Numbered from the stretch's first letter, positions 10,701 through 21,904 are shown. The stretch is 64,000 nucleotides of DNA from Odontesthes bonariensis (GCF_027942865.1 NC_134515.1:1948839-2012838); one strand, 5' to 3'. Notes: generated from the letters alone by a model not told the origin. Translations and numbers: made by a program.

Positions 10701-13264
10701 ACGACTAAAGACACAACACGACAAAATAAGACACAACACGACAAAACAAGACACAACACGACTAAAGACACAACACGACAAAATAAGACACAACACGACA
10801 AAATAAGACACAACACGACAAAACAAGACACAACACGACTAAAGACACAACACAACAAAATAAGACACAACACGACAAAACACGACTAAACAAGACACAA
10901 CACGACTAAAGACACAACACGACAAAATAAGACACAACACGACAAAACAAGACACAACGACAAAACAAGACACAACTAAAGACACAACACGACAAAACAT
11001 GACTAAACAAGACACAACACGACTAAAGACACAACACGACCAAATAAGACACAACACGACTAAAGACACAACACGACTAAAGACACAACACGACAAAACA
11101 AGACACAACACGACTAAAGACACAACACGACAAAACAAGACACAACACGACTAAAGACACAACACGACTAAAGACACAACACAACAAAATAAGACACACA
11201 ACACGACAAAACAAGACACAACACGACAAAACAAAAGACAATACGACAAAACAAGACACAACACGACAAAACAAGAGACAACGACAAAACAAGACACAAC
11301 GACTAAACAAGACACAACGACAAAACAAGACACAACTAAAGCCCTAACACGACAAAACACGACTAACTACGACACAACACGACTAAAGACACATCACGAC
11401 TAAACAAGACACAACACGACTAAAGACAGAACACGACAAAACAAGACACAACACGACTAAAGAGACAACACGACAAAATAAGACACAACCAAAGACACAA
11501 CACGACAAAACACGACTAAACAAGACACAACACAACTAAAGACACAACACGACCAAATAAGACACAACACGACTAAAGACACAACACGACTAAAGACACA
11601 ACACGACTAAACAAGACACAACACGACTAAAGACACAACACGACAAAATAAGACACAACACGACAAAACAAGACACAACACGACTAAAGACACAACACAA
11701 CAAAATAAGACACAACACGACAAAATAAGACACAACACGACTAAAGACACAACACGACTAAACAAGACACAACACGACTAAAGACACAACACGACAAAAT
11801 AAGACACAACACGACAAAACAAGACACAACACGACTAAAGACACAACACGACAAAATAAGACACAACACGACAAAATAAGACACAACACGACAAAACAAG
11901 ACACAACACGACTAAAGACACAACACAACAAAATAAGACACAACACGACAAAACAAGACACAACACGACAAAACAAGACACAACACGACTAAAGACACAA
12001 CACAACAAAATAAGACACAACACGACAAAATAAGACACAACACGACTAAAGACACAACACGACTAAACAAGACACAACACGACTAAAGACACAACACGAC
12101 AAAATAAGACACAACACGACAAAACAAGACACAACACGACTAAAGACACAACACGACAAAATAAGACACAACACGACAAAATAAGACACAACACGACAAA
12201 ACAAGACACAACACGACTAAAGACACAACACAACAAAATAAGACACAACACGACAAAACACGACTAAAGACACAACACGACAAAACAAGACACAACACGA
12301 CTAAAGACACAACACGACAAAACAAGACACAACACGACTAAAGACACAACACAACAAAATAAGACACAACACGACAAAACACGACTAAACAAGACACAAC
12401 ACGACTAAAGACACAACACGACCAAATAAGACACAACACGACTAAAGACACAACACGACTAAAGACACAACACGACTAAACAAGACACAACACGACTAAA
12501 GACACAACACGACAAAACAAGACACAACACGACTAAAGACACAACACGACTAAACAAGACACAACACGACTAAAGACACAACACGACAAAACAAGACACA
12601 ACACGACTAAAGACACAACACGACAAAACAAGACACAACACGACTAAAGACACAACACGACAAAACAAGACACAACACGACTAAAGACACAACACAACAA
12701 AATAAGACACAACACGACAAAACACGACTAAACAAGACACAACACGACTAAAGACACAACACGACCAAATAAGACACAACACGACTAAAGACACAACACG
12801 ACTAAAGACACAACACGACTAAACAAGACACAACACGACTAAAGACACAACACGACAAAACAAGACACAACACGACTAAAGACACAACACAACAAAATAA
12901 GACACAACACGACAAAACACGACTAAACAAGACACAACACGACTAAAGACACAACACGACCAAATAAGACACAACACGACTAAAGACACAACACGACTAA
13001 AGACACAACATGACTAAACAAGACACAACACGACTAAAGACACAACACGACAAAACAAGACACAACACGACTAAAGACACAACACGACTAAACAAGACAC
13101 AACACGACTAAAGACACAACACGACAAAACAAGACACAACACGACTAAAGACACAACACAACAAAACAAGACACAACACGACTAAAGACACAACACGACT
13201 AAAGACACAACACAACAAAATAAGACACAACACGACAAAACAAGACAAGACTAGACAAAACAAG
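4757..13264 (+). repeat. 8.5 kb satellite of AACACGAC/AAACAAGAC units, nearly T-free on + strand
   Basis: The array is built from short variants of GACACAACACGACTAAA (17 bp) and GACACAACACGACAAAACAA (20 bp). At 4770-7000 the units are mostly ACTAGACAAAACAAGAC types, 7000-7960 is mixed, and from 7960 on the 37 bp pair is regular. T occurs almost only in CTAAA, CTAG and AAATAAG. Each unit contains a CpG (ACGAC). Long minus-strand frames rich in Cys, Val, Leu and Phe are by-products of the composition, not genes. Larger duplications are superimposed: about 9570-10440 recurs 1301 bp later, and about 10457-10873 recurs 1378 bp later. The array lies in the predicted intron 3 of CALHM gene A. Confidence 0.95.
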
Positions 13265-13658
13265 CCTTTAAGATAGAACAATCTCTCAAATTCTGACCAA
13301 TTCTCTCACTAACTCCAATGTTAAGCTTGGTAGTACTCAAAACACAGCTTCAAGTGTGTTCAACCTGCTGCCATTTAAAAATCTTCCACTCAATTGATAT
13401 TAAAAAAAAAACTACATTGCCGCGTTCCTCTAAGCCTTCTGCTTCTGACGGCCTTCCAATTATTTTCCTGCCTCTTCAACTTTTCTCACAGGTCATAGTA
13501 TAGAGTATTGTGCTTCAGTCATTTCTGCTCCTTCCCCTGCAGTTCTGCTGGGTGTGAGCTCGTTAAGCGCACCTGTTTACTACTACATTGCTCTCACTAA
13601 GGACATCTCTCTTCCACTCCTCTGCTACATATTACATTGCAGCCATTTTAACTATCAT
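13265..13658. other. Intronic stretch, nothing recognised
   Basis: Ordinary A/T-rich sequence between the satellite and a DNA transposon. No conserved frame, repeat family or RNA gene is seen. Confidence 0.4.
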
Positions 13659-13660
13659 TA

Positions 13661-15335
13661 CAGTCTTTCTCGATTGGTTTGGCTCATTTCTTGAAACTGA
13701 GATGACTTTCCTATAACTATAGGATCACTTGGCCAAACAGACTTGGAGTTCTTCGCAACACTTGAGATAACCAGCAAAATGTCATGTGTCTCCCAAAACG
13801 TTCATTCTTGCTTCAAAATGAAGTCCCTGTCCCACATAAATAGTCAGTACCATAAAAATGGCATAGATCCTTCTCAATTGCTTTGGCACATTTTCATTCA
13901 TTTTGTCTTCCTGTCAAAATAAACTGGACGGTGCAGCACAACTACATGGATCCTCATCACATGCTCATATTGCTCCAAAAATAGTTTACCCATGTGTCAA
14001 AACTAAATTCCTTTCTCACACAAATCATCAGTGCTTCCAAAATGCATTGCCCCTTTGGCATTGTGTAAGCACTGCAAGTCAAAATGATTAGATGTTTTGT
14101 CTTTATGGAAAAGGTCTAGCTAAAGGAATACAATTTTCACACCACACACACTGCACTCATTCTGCTGAGGAAATTGTAACTATTTTTATTCACAAGTACA
14201 TTTTTACACATTACTGTAGGTAGGAAAGAAAAAAACTACAAAGGAAAAGGTATACAATATAGGCCTATGTATACAAAATACAAAAACCTACAAGAACCAA
14301 AACCAAAATACATTACAGTAGCCTATGTTACAGTAAAAAAAAAAAAAAAACAGTCAAGCATCACAAATGAAATACAGTAATATTCTGACTACTCTGTGTC
14401 ACCTCCCTCTTGGTCCTGGTCACCCTCCTCATCTTCTGGGCCATCCATCCGCTGCAGTCTGTTTGGCCATAAATTCTCGTCAACATCGAATCTGATGTCT
14501 TCTCTAGCAATGCACCGTGGGAAGAAGCGCCTTTGAATGCCTTAGTCATCCTCTACACTGATCGCCTGTGATATCCTCACAGGCAGCATCCATCGCATTG
14601 AGGAGGGACCTCTGGTTCTGAGCATGATGCTCATACACTCTCCATCTCCAAGCAGAGAAAAATTCCTCAATAGGGTTAAGGAATGGAGAGTAGGGAGGAA
14701 GTGGGACATTATGCATCCTTGAATGCGTCTCGAACCATGCCCTGATGCGTTGGCCACGGTGAAAACTGACGTTGTCCCACACAAAAACAAATTGGGGTAG
14801 GTGGAGCCCTTCAAGACCCCTCTCGTTCTCTAGAACTAAATCTAAATCTAAACGGTCAAGGAAACGGAGGAGCTTCTCAGTATTGTATGTACCTACTCAC
14901 CTGATTGTCATGAACGTATGGAATGTTCCAAAATATGTGTACTGTATTGTATTCCAATTTCTTAAAGAATTTTGACAATTGAGCAGACTATTCTGCAGAT
15001 GATGACTTATACAATAAAATTGTGCTGACATGTTTTGGAGAGAAAAACCAGTACACTGAGAACCAACCAATTGGGATAGGTCAGCAAGATGCACTTTTTT
15101 GGGAAATGTTCTAAATGTAGGCTGATTGTGTTAAATGTAGGCCACTTGTACATAACCATTTGCAAAGATGTACTAAGTGCTTGAGACATGTACAAAGCAT
15201 TTGAAATGTGATGAAAGCAATTAGAAATGCCATTCTGTTCTGAGACACCGCCTGTTAGTTTGGGGATTTGTCCATGTCATTTTGAGAATGTCATCTCAGT
15301 TTCAAGAAATGAGCCAAACCAATCGAGAAAAACTG
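13661..15335 (-). mobile_element. Tc1/mariner (IS630)-type transposon with long terminal inverted repeats
   Basis: Bounded by TA on both sides (13659-13660 and 15336-15337). The terminal inverted repeats are about 47 bp with very few mismatches and start CAGTCTTTCTCGATTGGTTT. Total length is 1675 bp. The transposase is on the minus strand, and only its C-terminal half is recognisable. High terminal identity suggests moderately recent movement, with the transposase supplied by another copy. Confidence 0.85.
14395..14814 (-). pseudogene. Transposase remnant (DDE_3-type) of the 13661-15335 element
   Basis: The frame at 14782-14546 contains DNVSFHRGQRIRAWF and then PLPPYSPFLNPIEEFFSAWR. These are the second Asp block and the PYSP-NPIE block with the catalytic acidic residue of the IS630/Tc1/mariner fold. 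A stop and a frame change near 14545 separate this from the C-terminal part. That part reads RRFFPRCIAREDIRFDVDEN and ends in an acidic tail at 14395. The N-terminal DNA-binding half and first catalytic Asp are not found, so the protein cannot be active. Confidence 0.8.
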
Positions 15336-16017
15336 TAATTAGACCTTTGACTTTCTTTATAGAATATTGTGCTAATTAATAATCCAGCAAATGCTTTTCT
15401 AATAAAATTCAATGATTCTTTTGCTACTTTGGCATCTTCAGGTGTCTTCATTACTTCAACCTATTTCATTCCAGCCCATTGTATCTTCTCTCCAGTTTTC
15501 TGCCTTAATCTAGCTCCAGCTCCTTTCACAAACACCTTGCAGGCCTTTTACAACTTTTTGCTACATTTCCACACATTGGGTTTCATGCAAGAACCGTTGG
15601 TACGCACAGATTTGTTCTTAAATTGTCCGTACGAGTGATTTAAGAGAATTTGCGCATTCACCAATCTTTTCGTATTTTACGTTTTCTTTCAGGTACGAAC
15701 ATAATTTACGAGTGATCCAGAGCTGTCGTAGGAGTTTCCTAAAATAGTCCGCTGTTGTTCAAATCAAGTTTGCTTGACTAATGGATTGTATATTTAATTA
15801 CTTTCAAGAAAACATAAATAAATATACATTATACCCAACAATGATGCTGAAATGATTCTGTTTGACTTAAAATATGCACTAATCGAAAGTTAATTTGAAT
15901 CTGTATATAACAAGGTCAACGGGAAGCGTAACCAGCGGCTGACTTCTACTTTTGGATGCCTTAGCGCGTCAGGCTCAGACTGTGTAGACAGACGAATGGC
16001 AGAGATCGTGATTTAGA

Positions 16018-16447
16018 TTGCCAAGGACTGTGCTGCTGCAAATATGCAGCTTGCTAGAGCCACAACTCCAGAGAGAAACACGCCGATCAAACCCGATTCC
16101 ACCACACGTCCAGGTCCTCACCACCCTTGGATTTTTGGCCACTGGAACCTTTCAGAGGGAGATTGGAGACAGATCGGGGGTGTCCCAGTCCTCTGTGAGT
16201 CGTGCGCTCCCCTTGGTCATCAAAACTCTCATCAGTTTATCACCCATGGTACATCAGATTCCCATACACCGCTGTCCAACAAGTACAAATTAAGAGGGAC
16301 TTTCATCCCGTGGCTGGACTGCCAATCATAATTGGAGCAACAGACTGCACACATATACGCATCAAAACACCCGCGCTGTCGTGGAGCGCACTGAGCAGCT
16401 GGGTGGGTGTGTCTCGATTCCTCGTTAATGGCGCAATATTGCCATGA
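16018..16447 (+). pseudogene. HARBI1-like transposase remnant
   Basis: The + frames read VQVLTTLGFLATGTFQREIG and SGVSQSSVSRALPLVIKTLI, the N-terminal helix-turn-helix region of Harbinger transposases. A second frame reads FHPVAGLPIIIGATDCTHIR, where GATDCTHI carries the first catalytic Asp (family form GxIDGTHI). The two pieces are in different frames, and the C-terminal catalytic part is deleted after about 16400. Confidence 0.8.
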
Positions 16448-16641
16448 ACGAGGGTCTCCACCTGAACCAGCCCAGGCAGACCAGAAGGCGTGATGCCAGA
16501 GGACCCCTCTCATGGACCACCCATCAAAGTGCCATCATGATGAGGCAACAACTGATTGCACAGCTTTAGTTGCAGTCATCGATCGCCTGCCCATGGCGAG
16601 ACGTTTTTTAAAGCCATTTTCATATCAAACCATTTATTTTT

Positions 16642-16827
16642 TTATTTCGCTGACATGGTATTAACAGCACTCGTAATTGCTTCCCATTTCTTGGCTTTAG
16701 CAGGTGCCGTAATTCCACTGCTGACACTGCTAAAAATGACAGATTTTCCTTTTTGGATCTCTGAAAGCAGAACTTCAGTCTCAGAGCCCGTAAAGTTGTT
16801 CTTTTTGCACCTTGATGCCATTCTCAT
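16642..16827 (-). CDS. Myb/SANT-like protein fragment of the Harbinger element
   Basis: The 61 aa product has NFTGSETEVLLSEIQKGKSV and AKAKKWEAITSAVNTMSAK. This is the Myb/SANT-like DNA-binding domain that in Harbinger elements partners the transposase for nuclear import and end binding. Complete partners are about 200 aa or longer, so only the domain start remains. It points toward the transposase gene, the usual layout. Confidence 0.7.
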   Translation of the reverse strand: MRMASRCKKNNFTGSETEVLLSEIQKGKSVIFSSVSSGITAPAKAKKWEAITSAVNTMSAK

Positions 16828-17106
16828 GACTCAACACTCAACACTTCCTGGCACAGCAGAGAGGAAGCAGAGCCTTATATGGTATCATTTAGGCCGTGGA
16901 GTATGCAAATCTACTATCCTCGTGCACGTGTACTTAAGATACGCACGAGTGTGATTCATCATTTACGCAGGTCGTTTACACACTTTTTCCGAAGTTAAGA
17001 GCGTTTGTTGAATCTGACGTGGCGTGTTCGTACGAGACCTTCGTACCAAAAAAGTGAGAGAAATTTAGAATAAAAATACGAAAATGTTCTTGCACGAGGC
17101 CCAATG

Positions 17107-17529
17107 TTCTTTTCACTTTTGGTTTTGCATTTCCCTTCTTCTTCTCCTTCTGTTGTTTTTAACCCTTCAGCTTCTCTTCGCTGTCACTTCTGCCATTTTT
17201 CAGCCATTTAAAGTGTTCTGCCTTTTGTCAATCAGCTTCAAATCAGCCGAGTAGGTAAGTCTTCGGAGTCCTCAGATTCTATCTCTTTACATGTTGGCCA
17301 GATTGAGGACATCCTCTAAGTGCTCCTTCCACCACCCGATGATATCCTCATTTCATCAGGTCTCCACCCATGCCAAACACAGCCTGAACCAGGCTCTGCT
17401 TTCCTTTTTTCAGCCGAATGGTTTGTTGGAACATCCTTGAGAATTAATGCCTTTCTCTACGGCCTCGCTGAGGGACACTGCATCCCTTTCAGCCACAAGA
17501 CAAACATTCAGCTACACACTCAGAGCATT
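17107..17529. other. Intronic stretch with an RTE LINE fragment
   Basis: Bases 17241-17361 match 35090-35180 (TCCTCAGATTCTATCTCT and GTGCTCCTTCCACCA...CGATGATATCCTCATTTCA). On the minus strand this is the RTE block WWKEHLEVEIESEDSE. The rest is unassigned. Both copies lie upstream of the shared blocks at 17530 and 38070, so the insertion may predate the segmental duplication. Confidence 0.5.
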
Positions 17530-17870
17530 TAATCTGTCACCATATTCAGGGTATATTCCAGGTCTGCATCAGACCTTTGGGCCAAACCTCTGGTACATAG
17601 ACAGAGATTTATTTCAGCCACTGGGTGCTGTGTGTGCAAGACAAGACACACATTCAGCTCCTTCAATATTCTCGATTATTTATTTCTATAAAACTTTGTA
17701 ACAGTTGTCAAACTCACAGCTTTCAGCATTATACAGAAGTAAATTCACAGCAACAACTGGAGCAAAGCTGGTGATAAATGATTGACCAATCCTTCATAAA
17801 TGAGACACCACTAAAGTGTTCCTCCTTTAAACAGACAAACAATATGAAATAGCAGAAAGACATATTTTAT
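17530..17870 (+). repeat. Segmental-duplication block in intron 3 (pairs with 38070-38370)
   Basis: Long near-identical stretches, for example the run through TTTCAGCATTATACAGAAGT and the AAAACTTTGTA.CAGTTGTCA segment, align with 38070-38370 on the same strand. It is non-coding. It shows that the duplicated unit continued through this intron before the transposons arrived. Confidence 0.8.
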
Positions 17871-18014
17871 TATTTATTATTAAAGACATTTCGACAGTAT
17901 TTTAACCCAGAACTTTTCAGAGAGCAGTCAGGAACATGTTAAAAATGACAAAACGAGGCAGATGGAAATGTTTTCTGAATACTTCTCATCTTTATGATTT
18001 TTTTTTTTTTGCAG

Positions 18015-18050
18015 ATGTCCCCCTCTGTATCAATCCGTCTTGACAACGAG
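18015..18050 (+). CDS. Candidate exon 4 of CALHM gene A
   Basis: A 36 bp open segment follows a long T tract ending GCAG and is followed by the donor GTAATT. In phase 0 it adds MSPSVSIRLDNE between exon 3 and exon 5 without breaking the frame. Gene B has no similar sequence; its candidate at 38525-38584 differs. The call rests on splice sites and phase only. Confidence 0.4.
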
Positions 18051-18117
18051 GTAATTTTAGGACCTTTCCATGTTTTTTTCTTCTTCTATTGAATGAATTT
18101 TAGCCATAAACACTACC

Positions 18118-19245
18118 GTATTTTCCGCACTATAAGGCGTACTTAAAAGCCTATAATTTTCTCAAAAAACGAAAGTGCGCCTTATAATCCGAAGCGCTTT
18201 ATATATGGATTAATTCTTGTTGTACTTACTGACCTCGAAGCGATTTTGTGTGGTACACGGCGCTCTGTCAAAATGTTTCAGTAAGACTTTGGTAAACTAC
18301 AAAGCCGCACCGCAGCATTACGGCTACAGTAGTCATGAGCGTAGCGGAGTAATACTTCACCGTAATATTACAGTGTGTGTGTGTAAGGACCCAAAAATGG
18401 CACCTGTCAAGAGACACGCTTACGACGCAGACTTCAAACTAAAGGCTATCAGTCAGGCAGTAGAACATGGGAATAGAGCAGCTGCGAGAGAATTCAATAT
18501 GAATGAATCAATGGTACAGAAGTGGAGGAAGCAAGAAGATGACCTGCGCCAGGTAAAGAAGACCACAGAGTTTCCGCGGGAACAAAGCGAGATGACCACA
18601 GTTGGATGACAAAATTGAACATAGAGCAGCGTCTCTACAGTCTCTATTCGACTGAAGGCAACAGCGTTAGCACCGGACATGAACATCAGTGACTTTCGAG
18701 GCGGTCCTTCTTGGTGCTTTCGTTTCATGAAAAGACGTAATCTTTCTATCCGCACACGAACCCGCACAGCAACTGCCAAAAGATTACGGAGAAAAGCTAG
18801 CCACTTTTCGTGCGTAAGAACAAGATCTCTGAAAAGAAGATCCGGCCAGAGCACCTCACCAACATGGACGAGGTTCCCCTCACCTTTGATATCTCCGTGA
18901 ACCGCACTGTGGAGAAAACAGGGACCAGAACGGTATCTATACGCACCACAGGGAACGAGAAGTCATCCTTCACTGTAGTTCTCAGTTGCCAGAAACTTCC
19001 ACCTATGGTCATTTTTACGAGGAAGACTTTGCCAAAAGAAAAGTTTCCGGCCGGCGTCATCATCAAAGCTAACCCGAAGGGCTGGATGGACGAGGAAAAG
19101 ATGAGTGAGTGGCTGAGAAAAATTTACATCAAGAGACCGGATGGCTTATTCCACATCTCTCCGTCCCTATTGACGAGTCACCATGGCAACGGGGAAGAGG
19201 CGGAGCTACGTTTTTCACCAACCTCAAATTGGAAATCTTAATGCA
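18118..19245 (+). mobile_element. Pogo/Tigger-type transposon remnant
   Basis: The left end CGTATTTTCCGCACTATAAG is the well-known terminus of vertebrate pogo-like elements. The sequence then runs into a pogo transposase. The matching right terminus is missing; the sequence changes after about 19245. It lies between two duplicated blocks in intron 4 of gene A. Confidence 0.8.
18397..19240 (+). pseudogene. Pogo-type transposase, frameshifted
   Basis: MAPVKRHAYDADFKLKAISQ through AAAREFNMNESMVQKWRKQE is the N-terminal psq/CENP-B-like DNA-binding domain. After a frame change near 18565, DFRGGPSWCFRFMKRRNLSI is the second helix-turn-helix. The catalytic domain begins NMDEVPLTFDISVNRTVEKT and continues to KGWMDEEKMSEWLRK at 19081-19125. 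The C-terminal catalytic part with the last Asp residues is lost, so this is a dead copy of about half the usual length. Confidence 0.85.
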
Positions 19246-19530
19246 CTCATACGGTGAGTTTCAACACGAAAACTGCTTGAATGGTAACCCATTCATTTAT
19301 TTAATTTAGGTTAAGTTAGGAACGTTTGTTGAATCTGAGTCTTCGTACAAGACCTTCGTTGATGGTGATAAATGATGCTGCACAATCCGGTGTGGTAAGA
19401 AACCCCGTCCACCCAACAATATCTTCACCCTGGGGGGATTCTCCCAAGAAATTCCTTTTCAGCGACCATATTGAAATTAGGTCAGAGTTAAAGGACAAGT
19501 CCACTAAAAATAACTTAAAGTCAAAGTAAT
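19246..19530. other. Intronic stretch with Harbinger-end similarity and a duplicated block
   Basis: Bases 19313-19365 (AACGTTTGTTGAATCTGA, then CTTCGTAC.AGACCTTCGT) resemble the right subterminal part of the Harbinger element at 16995-17050, so a second, degraded Harbinger end may lie here. Bases 19475-19530 align with 40682-40740 next to gene B. Confidence 0.45.
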
Positions 19531-20190
19531 ACAGAGATGGGGACTCGAATCGTACTTAAGTTGCCCAAACAAAGACTCGAAACTTGACTTGGACTCGAGT
19601 TCTGTGACTCGTAAACAATCTTAATTTCATGAAATTATTCTTTCTGATCTTTATTTCACTCATTCCGATGTATGCGCACCATAGCCTCATGCATACGTGC
19701 AGCCACTGATATCAAAAGTACAGTAACCATGGCAACGTCAAGCTCATCTGGAACTTATGCATGAGAAGTTCAGCCTACACAGCCAGTTATTAATATGTGT
19801 GTTAATGTATCCTGTAGTGCAGAGCAAGCACACATATTTCCAAATACATTTATAGAATCAGAATCAGAAAAGGTTTTATTGCCAAGTCATTTTTTACATC
19901 ACAAGGAATTTGGCCTGGTCTGTTTGGTGCCATAAAAACAAAAAATATAATAATAAGTAATAAATGTAAAAAAATTAAAAAATATATGTACAAAGTGTTT
20001 GTAAGCTGATATATACTTCAAAAAAGCTTTCATGGCGTTTCTTCACACTGGATTGGAATAGCCCTCTTAAGTGAGCATGCTCTGATCACATTTAATGGTT
20101 TTACATATGTTAATAATAAAGTACATGCTTTCAGTCCATAACATCAGCAATGCAGTCTTATCTAGACCAAATGGCATGTGTCCAATGAAT
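19531..20190. repeat. Insertion specific to copy A, made of dispersed repeats
   Basis: Gene B reads straight across from GTAATAC to CATCTT (40736-40747), whereas copy A has about 660 bp between these points. Bases 19540-19610 resemble the CTTGACTTGGACTCGAG repeats of the hAT MITE at 28349. Bases 19857-19920 match a common fish dispersed repeat (TCAGAAAAGGTTTTATTGCC). No coding sequence is seen. Confidence 0.5.
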
Positions 20191-20321
20191 AGGTAAAAAC
20201 ATCTTAAGTATCTACATGAGAGTTTTTCAGAGGTGTTTGTTTCCACGAACAAACTATGTGTGCTGATGTGTTTTCCCTCTGAGTTTCATTTAACTGAAGA
20301 TTTTCTTCTTTTTTCTTACAG

Positions 20322-20384
20322 AGACGACCTCTTGTGCGCTCTCAAAGATCATCATACGGGGCAGTCGGTGGCGAAGGGGATTAA
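20322..20384 (+). CDS. Terminal coding exon of CALHM gene A, altered by a SINE
   Basis: The acceptor TTTTTTCTTACAG precedes a phase-0 frame RRPLVRSQRSSY. The SINE then begins, and the frame continues GAVGGEGD to a stop at 20382-20384. Removing the SINE and one target repeat gives the older ending RRPLVRSQRSSYKAI and stop. Gene B has the same acceptor and starts RRPLLPS then stop at 40874-40876. Conservation of acceptor and RRPL in both copies supports a real exon. How the product is affected is unknown. Confidence 0.6.
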   Translation, partial: RRPLVRSQRSSYGAVGGEGD

Positions 20385-20565
20385 GCAGCCGCCCCATGTA
20401 CAGAGGCTACAGTCCTCGCTGCAGCTGGCCCCGGTTCGACTCCCGCACCGAGTGGCCATGTGCTGCGTGTTGTTCCCCCTCTCTCTGCCCCCTGCTTCCT
20501 GTCTCTCTCACACTGTCCTAACATTAAAGGCATAAAAAGCCCCAAAAAATACTTTAAAAAAAAAA
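20358..20565 (+). mobile_element. tRNA-derived SINE inserted in the last coding exon
   Basis: About 208 bp flanked by perfect 14 bp repeats AAAGATCATCATAC (20344-20357 and 20566-20579). The head begins GGGGCAGTCGGTGGCGAAGG and contains a B-box-like GGTTCGACTCC. The body is C/T-rich and the tail is AAAAAATAC plus poly(A). The tail AAAGGCATAAAAAGCCCC is typical of percomorph SINEs. The intact duplication and poly(A) indicate a fairly young insertion. Confidence 0.9.
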
Positions 20566-20579
20566 AAAGATCATCATAC

Positions 20580-21464
20580 AAAGCGATTTAGTACTCAACA
20601 AGAATTCTGTTCAAGTTTAAGTTGATTTCACTTTATTATTATTATTTGTTTTTGTTTCAGGTCCGTAAGACTGCATATATTACATAAACTAAGACAATTT
20701 GGTCTTAATATATTTTCACAGGTACTCTGGATATTCACAAAACTTTATTTAACCTTTAAATGTTTCAGCAAACCATAAACAGAGCTGATCCCATATGGAA
20801 CTCACATGGTGCCTTTTCTTTTACTGATGTATAGATGAACTCTTTTGGTAGGATTTTACACGTCTGAGAGGCTCTGATTTATCATATTTAGAAAAAACAG
20901 GAGATGTTGTTATGTGCTGGGTTTAATAAAGGGTAAAGGGTTGAATTAATGTTTTTTTTTTTACATGTAATGTTACATATATGTTCATACGAGGGAATAA
21001 AGATTGATCATGAAGGTAAAATGAAAACAGGTGATAAATACACAATTATGATCGACATTAACATTTATTTTACATGCTATAATATTAAAATGTTTTCATA
21101 CAATGAACGTGTTTCTCATTTCCTATTAAAAAACAAATGATTCGTGGTAAATCTGTTGTTTGGTAAGGGGCAGGGTTAAAGAGTTATCCTTATTAATTAT
21201 TGTAAGAATGAACGTTTTGGATTCAGAATGTAAGCCAGTTATCATGGCTGCAGCCAGGACTGGTTGATCCATTATTATTAAAGATGTCAGCAGCCGCCCG
21301 GCCTGAATCTGACTTTAGCTCATGTGGTTATCAAGTTTTTTCAGTTTTGTCTGTTTATAGATTAAATGCAGATCTGCCTTTTACGACTCTAAGGTTTTCA
21401 TTGCAGGTGTTCTGTCTCATTTTATGAGGAAAAATAGACTGAACAAAAATATTGAGCAACTGGT
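20580..21464 (+). other. 3' UTR and 3' flank of CALHM gene A
   Basis: Aligns with 40877-41730 next to gene B over most of its length. It includes the candidate polyadenylation signal at 20925-20930. No other coding region is seen. The conserved flank ends where the TTAA element at 21469 is inserted. Confidence 0.65.
20925..20930 (+). terminator. Candidate polyadenylation signal, gene A
   Basis: AATAAA in the conserved context GGGTTTAATAAAGGGTAAAG, also present at 41239-41244 in copy B. Confidence 0.5.
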
Positions 21465-21904
21465 TTAAAGGGATAGTTCGGGATATTTGACATGAATCTG
21501 TATGGCATCACCATAACCAGTGTCGTGCACTCAAACTGACTTACCCCCGACAGTGTCCTGTGAGCCGAGTTTTTGTCCAGTGTTGGTCAAGGCAAAAGTA
21601 GTCCGGCTTGTTTGCTGGGGTCAAGAAATTAGCGCGTTTTTCTTCCCAAAACAGTACGTGTGCTAAAGAGTGATTTATTTCATCACAAAAACCGAAGCCG
21701 GCAAAAGTCACTCCTCGTTATCACTTGGGCCCTACTGTCTCTCATTGTGTATCAGTGCGCACGTCATTCTGACCGCGAGCTGTGCGCACGAGTCTTTCTG
21801 TTCTTTGGCAGTGCTCAACACTTACTCTGCAGACAACTGGCCATCGGGTCCAGCTGGTCTGGGACGCCTCTTCCAGCTGATCTTGGGAACATGGAAAACA
21901 GTTC

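Larger units (their letters stand above)
15574..17106. mobile_element. PIF-Harbinger transposon carrying both of its genes, decayed
   Basis: Terminal inverted repeats of about 21 bp (15574-15594 starting CATTGGGTTTCATGCAAGAA, and 17086-17106) bracket two convergent gene remnants. A HARBI1-like transposase is on + and a Myb/SANT-like gene on -. That gene pair is diagnostic of PIF-Harbinger. The exact target duplication is unclear. It lies in intron 3 of CALHM gene A. Confidence 0.75.

Noticed and set aside
4746-12325. Dozens of minus-strand frames of 60-200 residues rich in Cys, Leu, Val, Phe and Ser.
   Set aside because: They are translations of a T-free satellite. All overlap in several frames, have no start context and follow the repeat period.
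4757-13264. CRISPR array.
   Set aside because: There are no unique spacers of constant length between identical repeats; units grade into each other, and the genome is vertebrate.
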